DNA of 64,000 nucleotides from Paenibacillus massiliensis 2301065 = DSM 16942 (lineage in GTDB: Bacteria > Bacillota > Bacilli > Paenibacillales > Paenibacillaceae), in the NCBI RefSeq assembly GCF_000377505.1, contig NZ_KB898190.1:124001-188000 (forward strand), written 5' to 3'. The number at the start of each line of letters is the position of its first letter. Position 1 is the stretch's first letter. The position numbers and the translations under genes were made by a program. Shown here piece after piece: positions 51,788 through 60,697 of the stretch. The notes beneath the pieces were generated by a model. That model was given only the letters and a program-made list of their open reading frames with translations, did no database searches and was not told where the DNA came from.

Positions 51788-52906
51788 ATGCAAATGCAGT
51801 ACGCCGGTATCTTACTGAATTCAGCACTATACCGGGGCATAACGACAGGAAGGACGGGGACAGAAGCCCTTGGACACTATGTAGAGGCAGCCCGAAAGTA
51901 TGGGGTCATCCCCTGCTTTCTTCGACTGGAGGATATTCATCCGACGAAGCGTCATTGTGTAGCACAAGTACCAGTTGATGGAGGCTATCAGCGGATGCTT
52001 GTTCCGGTTCCTACGGTCATTCACAATCGGGCCATGTATAAGCATCGTCGTAGCTGGCAGCGACTGGAGGCGCTAAGAAGACGCGGTGTTCATATTTTCA
52101 ACGGATATACCCGCTTTAATAAATACGACGTTCACCAGCTGCTCACGCGGGACCGCTCACTCCTTCCCCACTTGCCAGCCACGCACAAAGCATCCTCTGC
52201 AAGTATTACGAAGCTGCTGGAGGAGCATGGAGATGTCGTCCTCAAGCCCTGCAATGGCAGTATTGGCAAAGGCATCATGCGGTTGTACAAAGGCAGTGAA
52301 TACTGGATGATGCAATACAGAGAACGTGCAGGAGAGCGAAAATGGCTAAATGCACCGCTGCTGAATGGACAGCTGCCTTACTGGATGCTTCAGCGTATGC
52401 ACTCACAGGCTTACATTGTGCAGCAGACGGTTCCTCTGGCGCAGTATCACGGTCGTCCATTCGATATTCGCGTGACCGTGCAGCGTGGATATGGTGGTAG
52501 TTGGGGAATTACCGGCATGTTCGCCAAGGTAGCACCACCGAACAGCTTCGTATCCAACGTAGGACAAGGCGGAAGTGCGATCCACGTGGAGGAGGCTCTG
52601 GCCTTCAATTTCCCGCCTTATCAGGTGAGACTTCTGCTCTCCAGACTGGAAATGCTGGCCATACGCATAGCCCAATCCCTGGCATCCTCTCTGGTTCATA
52701 GCGGACCCTTAAGTCCTTTGGCCGACGTAGGGCTCGATCTGGGAGTAGATCAACGTGGTGAGCTGCACTTTATCGAATGTAACGGCAGAGACCAGCGCTA
52801 TGGCTTCCGTGAGGCAGGTATGCCTGAGATCTGGCAGGAGACCTACGACAAACCTGTCGCATATGCCAGCTGGGTACTCCATCAACTGGCCCTGAAGCGT
52901 ATGTGA
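51788..52906 (+). CDS. YheC/YheD-family ATP-grasp protein (spore coat-associated)
   Basis: 372 residues: ATP-grasp features VVLKPCNGSIGKGIMRL, PFDIRVTVQRGYGGSWGITGMFAKVAPPNSFVSNVGQGG, and metal ligands in DVGLDLGVDQRGELHFIECNGRDQRYGF. Family members in Bacillus are spore-coat-associated. The reaction is not known; ATP-grasp enzymes usually form amide or ester bonds between carboxylate and amine. ATG at 51788 behind GTAAGGAGG. It may modify a coat polymer or crosslink surface peptides (inference). Confidence 0.85.
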   Translation: MQMQYAGILLNSALYRGITTGRTGTEALGHYVEAARKYGVIPCFLRLEDIHPTKRHCVAQVPVDGGYQRMLVPVPTVIHNRAMYKHRRSWQRLEALRRRGVHIFNGYTRFNKYDVHQLLTRDRSLLPHLPATHKASSASITKLLEEHGDVVLKPCNGSIGKGIMRLYKGSEYWMMQYRERAGERKWLNAPLLNGQLPYWMLQRMHSQAYIVQQTVPLAQYHGRPFDIRVTVQRGYGGSWGITGMFAKVAPPNSFVSNVGQGGSAIHVEEALAFNFPPYQVRLLLSRLEMLAIRIAQSLASSLVHSGPLSPLADVGLDLGVDQRGELHFIECNGRDQRYGFREAGMPEIWQETYDKPVAYASWVLHQLALKRM

Positions 52907-53353
52907 TGGGTCCAAGGCTACCTTGGCACAGCAGCCTACTAAGTGGGCAGAGATAAGTTGAATATCTAATTATTGGGCATTGAGGTGCTGATGTTGAGGT
53001 ACTGATGTTGATGTACTGATGTACTGATGTACTGATGTACTGATGTACTGATGTACTGATGTACTGATGTATTGATGTACTGATGTATTGAGGGCGGAGG
53101 TACTGAGTATTGACGTATTGAGGTGCCGAAGAACGGAAAATATGAGGTGTAGGGCGGTGATGGGACTCGGGTCTGTGTTACCACCGCCTCAAATTCTCTT
53201 GCTCCATCGTGGTGCCAGCCCCCTGTTTATGCGGGTTGGTGCACCGATGTACTCCAAAATATTGATTTACATAACATTATGTGGCAATATAATGCAGTAG
53301 TGGCCGGATACGCTTCGGTTCATGGCCCGGAACAACCACAAGGGGGATCTGTA
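52907..53353. other. 447-bp gap between YheC/D and psd genes
   Basis: Contains the 8-bp satellite (52981-53119). No terminator for the YheC/D gene is obvious, and the psd promoter is probably in 53200-53350. Confidence 0.4.
52981..53119. repeat. 8-bp satellite (TGATGTAC)
   Basis: Around ten perfect or near-perfect head-to-tail copies of TGATGTAC, with degraded copies on both sides (GAGGTACTG, TGATGTATT). It lies about 240 bp upstream of psd. An 8-bp unit shifts frame with every copy, but no reading frame covers it convincingly. Confidence 0.9.
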
Positions 53354-54145
53354 ATGGCAAAACAATGGCTCCGGCTGATGACAGAGCTCTCATCACGCAA
53401 ATGGGTCTGCCGATTAGTGGGAGGCTTCGCCCAGAGTGGCGCCAGCCGACATGTAATACCCACATTTATCCGTACATACCGTATTGCCGCTGAAGAGGCG
53501 GAGCGAGATTGGACTGATTATGCTTCGTTGAATGAGTTTTTCACACGGCGGCTGAAGCCGGGAATGCGTCCGGTAGATGAGACTCCGAATACGCTCGCAA
53601 GTCCCGTGGATGCCTTGATCACATTCGCAGGTGACGTCGAGGCTGGCACAATGCTGAATGTCAAAGGACAGGATTATTCCGTGGAGGAGCTGCTGAACTA
53701 TTCTCCACGCTTCGAAAAATACAAACACGGTTATGCTTTTGTACTATACCTGAGTCCGACAGATTATCATCGGATTCATTGTCCAGTGACTGGCAAGCTG
53801 GTCGAGAAAGAGCACATCAAGGGCAAAGTCTACCCTGTCAATGATTTCGGTCTGACACATATGAGGACTGTGCTTAGTCGAAATGAACGGAAGATCGCCT
53901 ACATCCAGCATAATTATGGTGAATTGGCACTCATTAAGGTTGGCGCAATGAACGTCAGCAGTATTCAGTATACCGATGAGCAGGCGAAATCCTGGACCAA
54001 GGGGGAGGAGCTAGCCTTTTTCCAATTCGGTTCAACAGTCGTGCTCATTACGGAAGACGACACCTTCAAGCCGCTGGAATCCGCGGTGGTCGGCAGTCGA
54101 ATCAGAATGGGGCAGTCATTGGGTCACTTCGTAGGCCAAGCCTGA
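53354..54145 (+). CDS. psd: phosphatidylserine decarboxylase proenzyme
   Basis: Pyruvoyl-dependent decarboxylase making phosphatidylethanolamine at the membrane. 263 residues: SLNEFFTRRLKPGMRP, SPVDAL (catalytic Asp), SPTDYHRIHCPVTG (catalytic His), and the self-cleavage motif in FFQFGSTVVLI. Length is typical of the bacterial short form. ATG at 53354 with AAGGGGG; monocistronic with the terminator at 54227. Confidence 0.95.
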   Translation: MAKQWLRLMTELSSRKWVCRLVGGFAQSGASRHVIPTFIRTYRIAAEEAERDWTDYASLNEFFTRRLKPGMRPVDETPNTLASPVDALITFAGDVEAGTMLNVKGQDYSVEELLNYSPRFEKYKHGYAFVLYLSPTDYHRIHCPVTGKLVEKEHIKGKVYPVNDFGLTHMRTVLSRNERKIAYIQHNYGELALIKVGAMNVSSIQYTDEQAKSWTKGEELAFFQFGSTVVLITEDDTFKPLESAVVGSRIRMGQSLGHFVGQA

Positions 54146-54751
54146 CTTCGCTGATCTAAGAAGCTATCGAGGACATCATCTGCCCGCGTATGATATTCGA
54201 TCATTTCGTCCATCCTCCACCAACATAAAAGGTCGAGACAGTAGCTACTCAGCTCCTGTACTCGACCTTTTTGTACGTCTGGCATTGCGACAATACGTGT
54301 TACCCCAATACTGTATGTATGACATGCCCTTTCAGGCTGTCGTATGCATAACGTGTTCGATTAGCGTCTCATTGTGTACGCCCTACGCAGATCAGAACCA
54401 TACACTTTGTGGCTCTGCTATCCTAATTCTGCGCTGCCGAAAACGGGACTTCACCAGCCCGGAGCCGTTGCCTCTGCGTGTCAGCATTCTGCGTCGTCTG
54501 TTCATACCGATGTCTCCCTTCTCTATGTATCCCAGACCTTGCCGGGTGCTCTTAGAGAGGATTACCCAGCAGCTCTTGAATTGAAACGACGAGCAAGAAG
54601 TGAAGCTCCTTGCTAGAAGGGCACATTCGATTCGGATGATCCAGCAGTCAAATAGCCCTTTGAGCCAGTCAAATGTACGTATACAGCTGCCGCGAGTGGA
54701 AAGCTCCGTCAACCACGGTTCAACCTGCTGTTTTTTGAACGAAGATCATGG
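54146..54751. other. 606-bp gap with one terminator
   Basis: Apart from the psd terminator I see no supported gene. A 106-codon minus-strand frame (54392-54712) has no ribosome site or family resemblance and was rejected. Confidence 0.4.
54227..54272 (+). terminator. intrinsic terminator of psd
   Basis: 11-bp stem AAAAGGTCGAG/CTCGACCTTTT with a 23-base loop and a T-tract on the plus strand. Confidence 0.85.
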
Positions 54752-55537
54752 CTAACGTATCTCCGATGGGCTTTTCCCCGTATATTGCTTGAACTGTCGG
54801 CTGAAGAAAAAGATGTCCCTGTAGCCTAGCGCCTCCGCTACCTCCGTAACATTCATACCTGCATGCAGGAGCAGATGCTGCGCACGCTCAATTCGCATAC
54901 GGATGATATGAGCTTGCACCGATATCCCGGTCAGCTCTTTGAATTTGATGGAGAAGTATCTCGGAGACAATCCGACCCGGGCCGCCAGCTCCTCCACGCG
55001 ATGCTGCATACCTGGATGCTGACGAACATAATTGGCGATCTCATAGATCCCTTCCTCCAGATGATGGCTGACGGTACGGACTACCTTCTCCTGCCGATCT
55101 GCCCGCAGCAGATGGATAAGCAGTTGTTGCAGCAAGAGCCGCCCTTCCTCAATAGCGCCATAGGCTTGCTCCAAAGACAGTCGTACATACCTGGACAACA
55201 TATGCTCGAAGTCCACCGTCTCCTCCAGCACCCGATAACGCTCAGGCACAGGCTCGGGGGTGGCCTCGACATCAAAATGAATATACGTAAGAACAAGTGG
55301 GCGCTGCGGATTGTGCACGGCACTTGTATAATCTCCAGGCCTGAACAGGAAGCAGCTGCCGGCTCCCACCTCATAATTCTCTTGATTGACCGTGACCGTG
55401 CCTTCCCCACTCCATACATAGAACAGATCGTAATTAGGCATCGGCTTCTCACGCGGCTGCCATCTCCAGCCTGGTTCACATACGATTTTGGCAAATGCCG
55501 GGAGCAGCACAAGCTGCGATGGTTGCATATGAAGCAC
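54752..55537 (-). CDS. AraC-family transcriptional regulator with cupin domain
   Basis: 261 residues. N-terminal cupin (DLFYVWSGEGTVTVNQENYEVGAGSCFLFRPGD) and C-terminal AraC helix-turn-helix pair (VEELAARVGLSPRYFSIKFKELTGISVQAHIIRMRIERAQHLLLH; VTEVAEALGYRDIFFFSRQFKQYTGKSPSEIR). This resembles regulators of carbohydrate use. GTG at 55537 behind GGAGG. Directly follows the MocR gene by 6 bp, so both may share a transcript. Confidence 0.88.
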   Translation of the reverse strand: MLHMQPSQLVLLPAFAKIVCEPGWRWQPREKPMPNYDLFYVWSGEGTVTVNQENYEVGAGSCFLFRPGDYTSAVHNPQRPLVLTYIHFDVEATPEPVPERYRVLEETVDFEHMLSRYVRLSLEQAYGAIEEGRLLLQQLLIHLLRADRQEKVVRTVSHHLEEGIYEIANYVRQHPGMQHRVEELAARVGLSPRYFSIKFKELTGISVQAHIIRMRIERAQHLLLHAGMNVTEVAEALGYRDIFFFSRQFKQYTGKSPSEIR

Positions 55538-55543
55538 TTCTTC

Positions 55544-57130
55544 CTACCTCCTGTCCAAATCCTGTTGTTCGCCTTGCTTCTGCAAGTCCAGCACATCCTG
55601 CCATGCCAGTTGCATACGCCGGGCCCCTTCCTCCAGCTGCTGTTCATCCAGATGCGAGAAGCCGAAGCTCACCGCTGGAACCGAGGGAGACAAGCTATAG
55701 TCCTTCATGTCCCTCATCCAGACACCACGCACAGCTGCAGCTCGCCTGAACACCTCGTAGCTCGCCGGGTCCTGCCGCCAGCGTCCGAAGACATGTAGAC
55801 CTGCATCGGTTGGCTCCAGGTCAAATAATGAATCTGTATAATACTTCATCCATGTAGTGAAGACAGAATATCGTATCTCATACAAGCGCGTAAGACGACG
55901 CAGATGGCGAGCATAGCTACCTCTCGTCATGAAATAAGCCATAGCCCGCTGCTCCAGCTGCCCGGAAGGGATCGGATCATATAGCTGCTTGGCCGACAGC
56001 AAAGGTTCCACTAGTGAGGGAGGTACTACAGCGAAGCCTACACGGAAATCCTCCGGCATCGTCTTGGAGAAGGACCCTACATAGATCACGCGTTCCTCTG
56101 TGTCCAGTGCCTTCAAGGGCTCGATCGGCCTGCCTCCCCAGCGGAATTCGCTGTCGTAGTCATCCTCTACAATGACGGCCCCCGTTCGCGAAGCCCAGCT
56201 TAACAGCTCTCTTCTGCGCTGCAGACTTAGCACTGCTCCAGTGGGAAATTGGCGGGCTGGTGTCACGAATAGCAGCCGAGCCTTCCAGTCGTCCGGGATG
56301 ATCCCTTCCCGGTCAAGCTCTGCGGCTACAATCCGCCCATCACAGACCGCGACTGCTCTGCGAATTCCAGGATAGCATAGCTGCTCCAGCACCACCTCAT
56401 CCTGCTCCTGTATAAGCAGCTGCGTCAGCAGCGCAATGCCGTGCATTGAGCCATTGAACAAAATAATTCGCTCTGCCAATGTACGGATACCTCGTGTCAG
56501 GCGCAGGTGGGCAGCGATGGCTTCCCGCAATTCAAGGCTTCCTTTCGCATCAGTCACCCCTCGATTCACTGCGCTAGCCGCTGCAGCTGCTGAAAGCGAC
56601 CTTCGCCATTCTGCATCGGGAAAATGATCCTCTGGCATGCGGCGAGGCACAAAGCTGATGTCGCTTGGGCTCGGAGCATCCGCAGTGCCTGGCGTGTGTA
56701 TGGCACCCCCAAAGGAATACTGTGACGCCTCAGCCTCAGGTAAACGGTTTGACGACGTAAAGGAAGGGCACAGCCTACCTTCATCCTGCTGACGAGGGGG
56801 CAGCTTCGTGCTCATGACTCGTCTGGCCCATGGAGAGAGAAGGATCGGCGCTTCCTCTGTTGGACTGGAGACCGAGGTCGCTGCAAACGCTACGTAGGTA
56901 CCGCTTCCGATCTCGGTGTGCACATAGCCATCCGCCTGTAGCATCTCATAAGCCTCGGCTACCGAACCACGCGAAAGTCCATAATGCTTGGCCATCCAGC
57001 GCGAAGACGGAAGACGCGTGCCCTCCTCCAATCTCCCCTCCCAGATGGCATCCTTGAGCGCATGGTAGAGCGCAGCATATTTATACCGATACCGCTCTAT
57101 ATAAGATTCCAGCGGCAGCATAAAGTCCAT
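55544..57130 (-). CDS. MocR/PdxR-family regulator (GntR winged helix + aminotransferase domain)
   Basis: 528 residues. GntR-type winged helix (YAALYHALKDAIWEGRLEEGTRLPSSRWMAKHYGLSRGSVAEAYEML) plus a fold-type I aminotransferase-like domain, which binds PLP as effector: GSMHGIALL, EDDYDSEFRW, GSFSKTMPEDFRVGF with the Schiff-base Lys. Divergent from a PNPOx-like flavoprotein gene; PdxR members control vitamin B6 genes, so control of the neighbour is plausible. ATG at 57130 with GGAG nine bases upstream; the upstream TTG/ATG codons are weaker. Confidence 0.9.
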   Translation of the reverse strand: MDFMLPLESYIERYRYKYAALYHALKDAIWEGRLEEGTRLPSSRWMAKHYGLSRGSVAEAYEMLQADGYVHTEIGSGTYVAFAATSVSSPTEEAPILLSPWARRVMSTKLPPRQQDEGRLCPSFTSSNRLPEAEASQYSFGGAIHTPGTADAPSPSDISFVPRRMPEDHFPDAEWRRSLSAAAAASAVNRGVTDAKGSLELREAIAAHLRLTRGIRTLAERIILFNGSMHGIALLTQLLIQEQDEVVLEQLCYPGIRRAVAVCDGRIVAAELDREGIIPDDWKARLLFVTPARQFPTGAVLSLQRRRELLSWASRTGAVIVEDDYDSEFRWGGRPIEPLKALDTEERVIYVGSFSKTMPEDFRVGFAVVPPSLVEPLLSAKQLYDPIPSGQLEQRAMAYFMTRGSYARHLRRLTRLYEIRYSVFTTWMKYYTDSLFDLEPTDAGLHVFGRWRQDPASYEVFRRAAAVRGVWMRDMKDYSLSPSVPAVSFGFSHLDEQQLEEGARRMQLAWQDVLDLQKQGEQQDLDRR

Positions 57131-57147
57131 GATCTTCAACTCCATAA

Positions 57148-57204
57148 GAGTCAAAATTGACTCCAAATAAGTGGCCTATACAAATTACTTTAAAGTGGAT
57201 CTAT
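57148..57204. promoter_or_regulatory. operator-like repeats between the MocR and PNPOx-like genes
   Basis: A GAGTCA-AAAT-TGACTC inverted repeat (57148-57163) and two direct repeats AAGTGGCCTATA (57169-57180) and AAGTGGATCTAT (57193-57204) spaced 24 bp, about two helical turns. Direct AAGTGG-type repeats at such spacing are the usual binding sites of MocR-family regulators (family knowledge); use here is inferred. Confidence 0.55.
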
Positions 57205-57286
57205 TTTCATGTCAATTTTCGTTTTATGCTAGTTACATATCTCGAACCGGCCGGCTAGAGCATACGATGAAGGAGGCTATTTGAGT

Positions 57287-57904
57287 ATGCGAAGAAAAGA
57301 ATTCAGCGTAGAAGAGGAGCAGGATATTCAGGAATTTCTGGATCATATGACGTTCGGCTTTCTGGGAACCGTGACCCAAGAGGGAGAGCCGCGCGTGACT
57401 CCACTTAATTTTGTGTATGAGAACGGAATTATTTATTTTCATGGTAGCTACGCTGGAGAGAAAATGAAGAATATAAAGGCTCATGCTCAGGTCAGCTTCA
57501 CCGTGGCTGAGGAATATTCGCTCATCCCCTCCTACTACACAGATGCGGAGCTTGCCTGCCCAGCAACCGCGTATTTTAAAAGTGTTACCCTACTCGGACA
57601 TGCGGAGGCTGTCACGGATCTGGAGGAGAAGGCAGCCGTACTCGGCGCATTCATGCGCAAGCTCCAGCCAGAGGGCAGATATGCCCCTATTCAGGCCAGT
57701 GATGAACGCTACCGTGTTGCACTCAAGGGCGTGTCCGTAACCCGGATCATGCCTTCCTCGCTGACAGCCAAGTTCAAATTTGGGCAAAACCTGAGTGCAG
57801 GGGCCCGGAAGGAGATGACTGAACGACTGGAGGAACGTGCTCAAGGTAAGGACTTTCAGACTGCAGAGCTCATGCGTAAATATTGTCCTTTCCATTCTTC
57901 TTGA
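57287..57904 (+). CDS. pyridoxamine 5'-phosphate oxidase-family flavoprotein
   Basis: 205 residues, split-barrel FMN-binding family: FLDHMTFGFLGTVTQEGEPRVTPLNFVYENGIIYFHGSYAGEKMKNIKAHAQVSFTVAEEY. Related proteins include nitroimidazole reductase-like and heme-utilisation enzymes, so the substrate is open. ATG at 57287 with AAGGAGG ten bases upstream; TTG at 57281 is closer to it. Divergent from the MocR regulator. Confidence 0.82.
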   Translation: MRRKEFSVEEEQDIQEFLDHMTFGFLGTVTQEGEPRVTPLNFVYENGIIYFHGSYAGEKMKNIKAHAQVSFTVAEEYSLIPSYYTDAELACPATAYFKSVTLLGHAEAVTDLEEKAAVLGAFMRKLQPEGRYAPIQASDERYRVALKGVSVTRIMPSSLTAKFKFGQNLSAGARKEMTERLEERAQGKDFQTAELMRKYCPFHSS

Positions 57905-58050
57905 TTTTCCCTGTGACGATGCGCTTTTTCGGGTGACTGTGCCGCGGTGAAATGCTATAATGTATGGCAATTAGTAATTAGAACTAGATGGTGCCATGCT
58001 GCCCTGCGGTACAGGGTCATGCATTTCCATCGACTGGAAGGATGAACCGA

Positions 58051-59343
58051 ATGAATTCATTGGCTGAGCAATTGAATCACACGCTTCACACCGAGCAAGT
58101 GCATGTATACGAAATGCTCTCCACCCTCGGCAAAGAAATCTACTTTCCGAAGGAAGGTATTCTGAGTCAATCTGCCGAAGCAGGGAAGCTGGCCCAAAAA
58201 TACAATGCCACCATTGGTATCGCTACTGAACAAGGCGGCCCAATGCACCTGAGTGTCATTCAGGAGAAGCTGTCGGCTTTCCAACCGAAGGATCTGTATC
58301 CTTATGCCCCTCCTGCGGGCAAGCCTGAGCTGCGTACAGCTTGGCGTAGCAAAATGCTGGTGGAGAACCCATCCTTACAACATAAATCCTTCGGCACTCC
58401 CATCGTGACGAATGCATTGACCCACGGTCTCAGTATCGTGGCTGATCTGTTCGCTGACGAAGGCGATGCTGTCATTTATCCGGACAAGAACTGGGAGAAC
58501 TACGAGCTGACCTTCGGTGTCCGTCGTCATGCTCGTCTCGTCAATTATCCGCTGTTCACAGAGGATATGCGGTTCAACAGTCAAGGCTTGCGCGAGGCGC
58601 TCATGGCTCAGCAGGAGCAGGGCAAAGCGATCGTGCTGCTCAACTTCCCGAACAACCCGACTGGCTACACTCCGGGTCTTGAGGAAGGTAACGAGATTGT
58701 TGCCGCCATCCGCGATGCTGCTGAAGCCGGGATCAACGTCGTGGTGGTTACGGACGACGCCTACTTTGGACTATTCTTTGAGGAATCCTTGCAGGAGTCC
58801 CTTTTTGGCAAACTTGCAAATATCCACCCACGGGTGCTGGCTGTCAAAATTGACGGTGCCACCAAGGAAGAGTATGTATGGGGCTTCCGCGTCGGCTTCA
58901 TCACCTATGCTTCTGACAGCAGCGAGGTCCTCTCCGCTCTGGAGCAAAAGACACTGGGTATCATTCGTGCCACCATCTCCAGCGGTCCACACCCGTCCCA
59001 GACCTTCGTGCTGGATGCGCTGCAGTCACCGGAATTCGAAGCCCAAAAGGCTGAGAAATTCGCAGTGATGAAGGGTCGGGCGAACAAGGTCAAGGCATTG
59101 CTGGACACAGGCAAGTATGATGATGCATGGGAATACTATCCGTTCAACTCCGGCTACTTCATGTGTCTGAAGCTGAAGAAGGTCCATGCCGAGGAACTGC
59201 GCACTCATCTGCTGCAGCAATATGGCGTAGGCACCATCGCTCTTGGTGAGCATGATCTGCGCATTGCTTTCTCCTGTATTGCAGAGGAGTATCTGGAGGA
59301 TCTGTACAATCTTGTGTACCAGGCCTATCAGGATTTGGTGTAA
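58051..59343 (+). CDS. class I/II PLP-dependent aminotransferase
   Basis: 430 residues, fold type I aminotransferase: AYLPYAPPAGKPELRTAW-like segment (KDLYPYAPPAGKPELRTAW), LNFPNNPTGYTPG, VVTDDAYFGLFFEE, PLP Lys in KIDGATKEEYVWGFRVGF, and the C-terminal Arg in EHDLRIAFSCI. Amino donor and acceptor unknown. Start ATG at 58051 (GGAAGG at nine bases); ATG at 58042 lies against it. It follows the PNPOx gene by 147 bp with a hairpin GCCCTGCGGTACAGGGT just before, and has its own terminator at 59359. Confidence 0.88.
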   Translation: MNSLAEQLNHTLHTEQVHVYEMLSTLGKEIYFPKEGILSQSAEAGKLAQKYNATIGIATEQGGPMHLSVIQEKLSAFQPKDLYPYAPPAGKPELRTAWRSKMLVENPSLQHKSFGTPIVTNALTHGLSIVADLFADEGDAVIYPDKNWENYELTFGVRRHARLVNYPLFTEDMRFNSQGLREALMAQQEQGKAIVLLNFPNNPTGYTPGLEEGNEIVAAIRDAAEAGINVVVVTDDAYFGLFFEESLQESLFGKLANIHPRVLAVKIDGATKEEYVWGFRVGFITYASDSSEVLSALEQKTLGIIRATISSGPHPSQTFVLDALQSPEFEAQKAEKFAVMKGRANKVKALLDTGKYDDAWEYYPFNSGYFMCLKLKKVHAEELRTHLLQQYGVGTIALGEHDLRIAFSCIAEEYLEDLYNLVYQAYQDLV

Positions 59344-59358
59344 TTACTGGAACTAGAA

Positions 59359-59401
59359 GAGGGCGATCACGCGTATGTACGCAGTGATCGCCCTTGTTTT
59401 T
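59359..59401 (+). terminator. intrinsic terminator of the aminotransferase gene
   Basis: 10-bp stem GGGCGATCAC/GTGATCGCCC extended by an inner GCG/CGC pair, followed by TTGTTTTTG. Confidence 0.9.
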
Positions 59402-59439
59402 GCTCTGTTTATACAAGATATATTAAAGTCTAGAAGGAA

Positions 59440-59646
59440 TTAATCCATAAAATAAAAGTCGTCCTCTATTCCCCCATCAAAGTTAAATAACACTCTGTGT
59501 AGTCCTATATTTTTACCACGGTACCTTATCGGAATAGATACAGCTACATGATTATAGTTGAAATGCGGATAATTTGAATATATTATGGACAATGATTGGA
59601 TTTTCATTTCTAAGAAAGCAGTTGAATAATCAGGAAAATCCCCCAC
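59440..59646 (-). pseudogene. remnant of a hypothetical gene
   Basis: A 68-codon frame reading to a C-terminal YRGKNIGLHRVLFNFDGGIEDDFYFMD looks like the end of a real protein but has no ribosome site at its GTG. In the minus-strand sequence just upstream, another frame (KVIEKISVRICGG) seems to continue the same protein, so a one-base frameshift near 59640-59650 is likely. AT content is above that of the neighbours. Confidence 0.4.
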
Positions 59647-59743
59647 AAATTCTTACGGATATTTTTTCTATAACTTTTCCCTTGATTCAGTTCTCTCCTG
59701 ACAAGTGAGGTGCTTACTGGAATATTGGCTCAATCCACCCCTT

Positions 59744-60523
59744 CTATTTAAAAGTACCATCCTGTAACTCACTAAGACTAATCTCGAACTCCGCATGGTC
59801 TCCAATCGCATGGGGTACTTCAAAGGAGATGCCCAATGAGTCATTCGTAATATATGTGTAGATACCTAATTCGTTCTGCTCGCTAAACTCATCAGAATGT
59901 TCCAAATAGGAAATTAACTCATGATTAGTATAACTATTAAAATAATCCTTAGCTTCTGATTCAACTTCTAAATCTGGATCATATGTTACATATTTTGCTT
60001 TTCTCAGCAGTTCCAAAAAAGTATCGTTTATAATTAACAAGTCTGTAATTCCGATCCTCTTCTCAGTGATTAAATCAACATTAGTTGTAAAAGAAATATT
60101 AACAGGGTAAGCGCCAGTTGTAGTGTAACTAGTACCCAGGTATTGAATACTCAGCAATTCTTTTCCGATGCGACGTGGAGTGAAGTCCAGTTGAATTTCC
60201 ATGTCTGGATTATCCTCTATATAACTTTCCAAGGCTCTCAAAACATCATTTTTCAGCATTTTGTTGATTCTATTTTGTTTTTCTGAATCTTCTAAATGAA
60301 CAAGCACAGGGTATAGACTCTTTACATTACCGTGAGTATAAATTGCCTTCTGGAAGTATTGTTTATTCTCACTTTGGTCAACGCTTTCTTTCCTAGTCTC
60401 TACATCCTTAAAATCTCTTGATAAGTTAGTAGATGTTTCGTTCTCGCTAGTCGGCAATCCATTGTTACTTAATCCACAAGAAGTCAGGATACACACGAAG
60501 ATGATCATCATACACAATTTCAT
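59744..60523 (-). CDS. DUF4163/DUF3298-type lipoprotein
   Basis: 259 residues: signal peptide MKLCMMIIFVCILTSC with lipobox LTSC, a Ser/Glu/Asn-rich linker, then YPVLVHLEDSEKQNRINKMLKNDVLRALES, SIQYLGTSYTTTGAYPVNISFTTNVDLITEKRIGITDLL and a DUF3298-like C-terminus (YITNDSLGISFEVPHAIGDHAEFEISLSEL). The pair DUF4163-DUF3298 occurs in PdaC and RsiV-like proteins. Surface-exposed; function unknown. AT-rich compared with neighbours. ATG at 60523. Confidence 0.8.
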   Translation of the reverse strand: MKLCMMIIFVCILTSCGLSNNGLPTSENETSTNLSRDFKDVETRKESVDQSENKQYFQKAIYTHGNVKSLYPVLVHLEDSEKQNRINKMLKNDVLRALESYIEDNPDMEIQLDFTPRRIGKELLSIQYLGTSYTTTGAYPVNISFTTNVDLITEKRIGITDLLIINDTFLELLRKAKYVTYDPDLEVESEAKDYFNSYTNHELISYLEHSDEFSEQNELGIYTYITNDSLGISFEVPHAIGDHAEFEISLSELQDGTFK

Positions 60524-60599
60524 AAAGAAACTCCCTACCTAATCTAGTGTGTGTCTGTTCAGTAAACCCACTGTAGAATTGTTCATGGTACTTCCAAAA

Positions 60600-60630
60600 T
60601 AAAACAAGGGAGCCTGACTTCGGCTCCCTC
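60600..60630 (-). terminator. intrinsic terminator of the ecs operon
   Basis: Stem GGGAGCC/GGCTCCC with a 7-base loop, then TTGTTTTATTTT on the minus strand. Confidence 0.85.
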
Positions 60631-60697
60631 TCACTTTATAAATTCTATATTTACCTCGCTATCCCAACTCCCAACTAACCTCGCCAGACAAGCTCTG

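Noticed and set aside
52966..53184. Minus-strand frame over the 8-bp satellite (repeated ISTSVHQY)
   Set aside because: Same reasoning: a product of the repeat, with no start signal.
54392..54712. 106-codon minus-strand frame after psd
   Set aside because: No Shine-Dalgarno and no recognisable domain; overlapping frames on both strands suggest chance.
57907..58050. Considered as a T-box or other riboswitch leader of the aminotransferase
   Set aside because: Only a short GCCCTGCGG-type hairpin is present; no T-box sequence or terminator/antiterminator pair.
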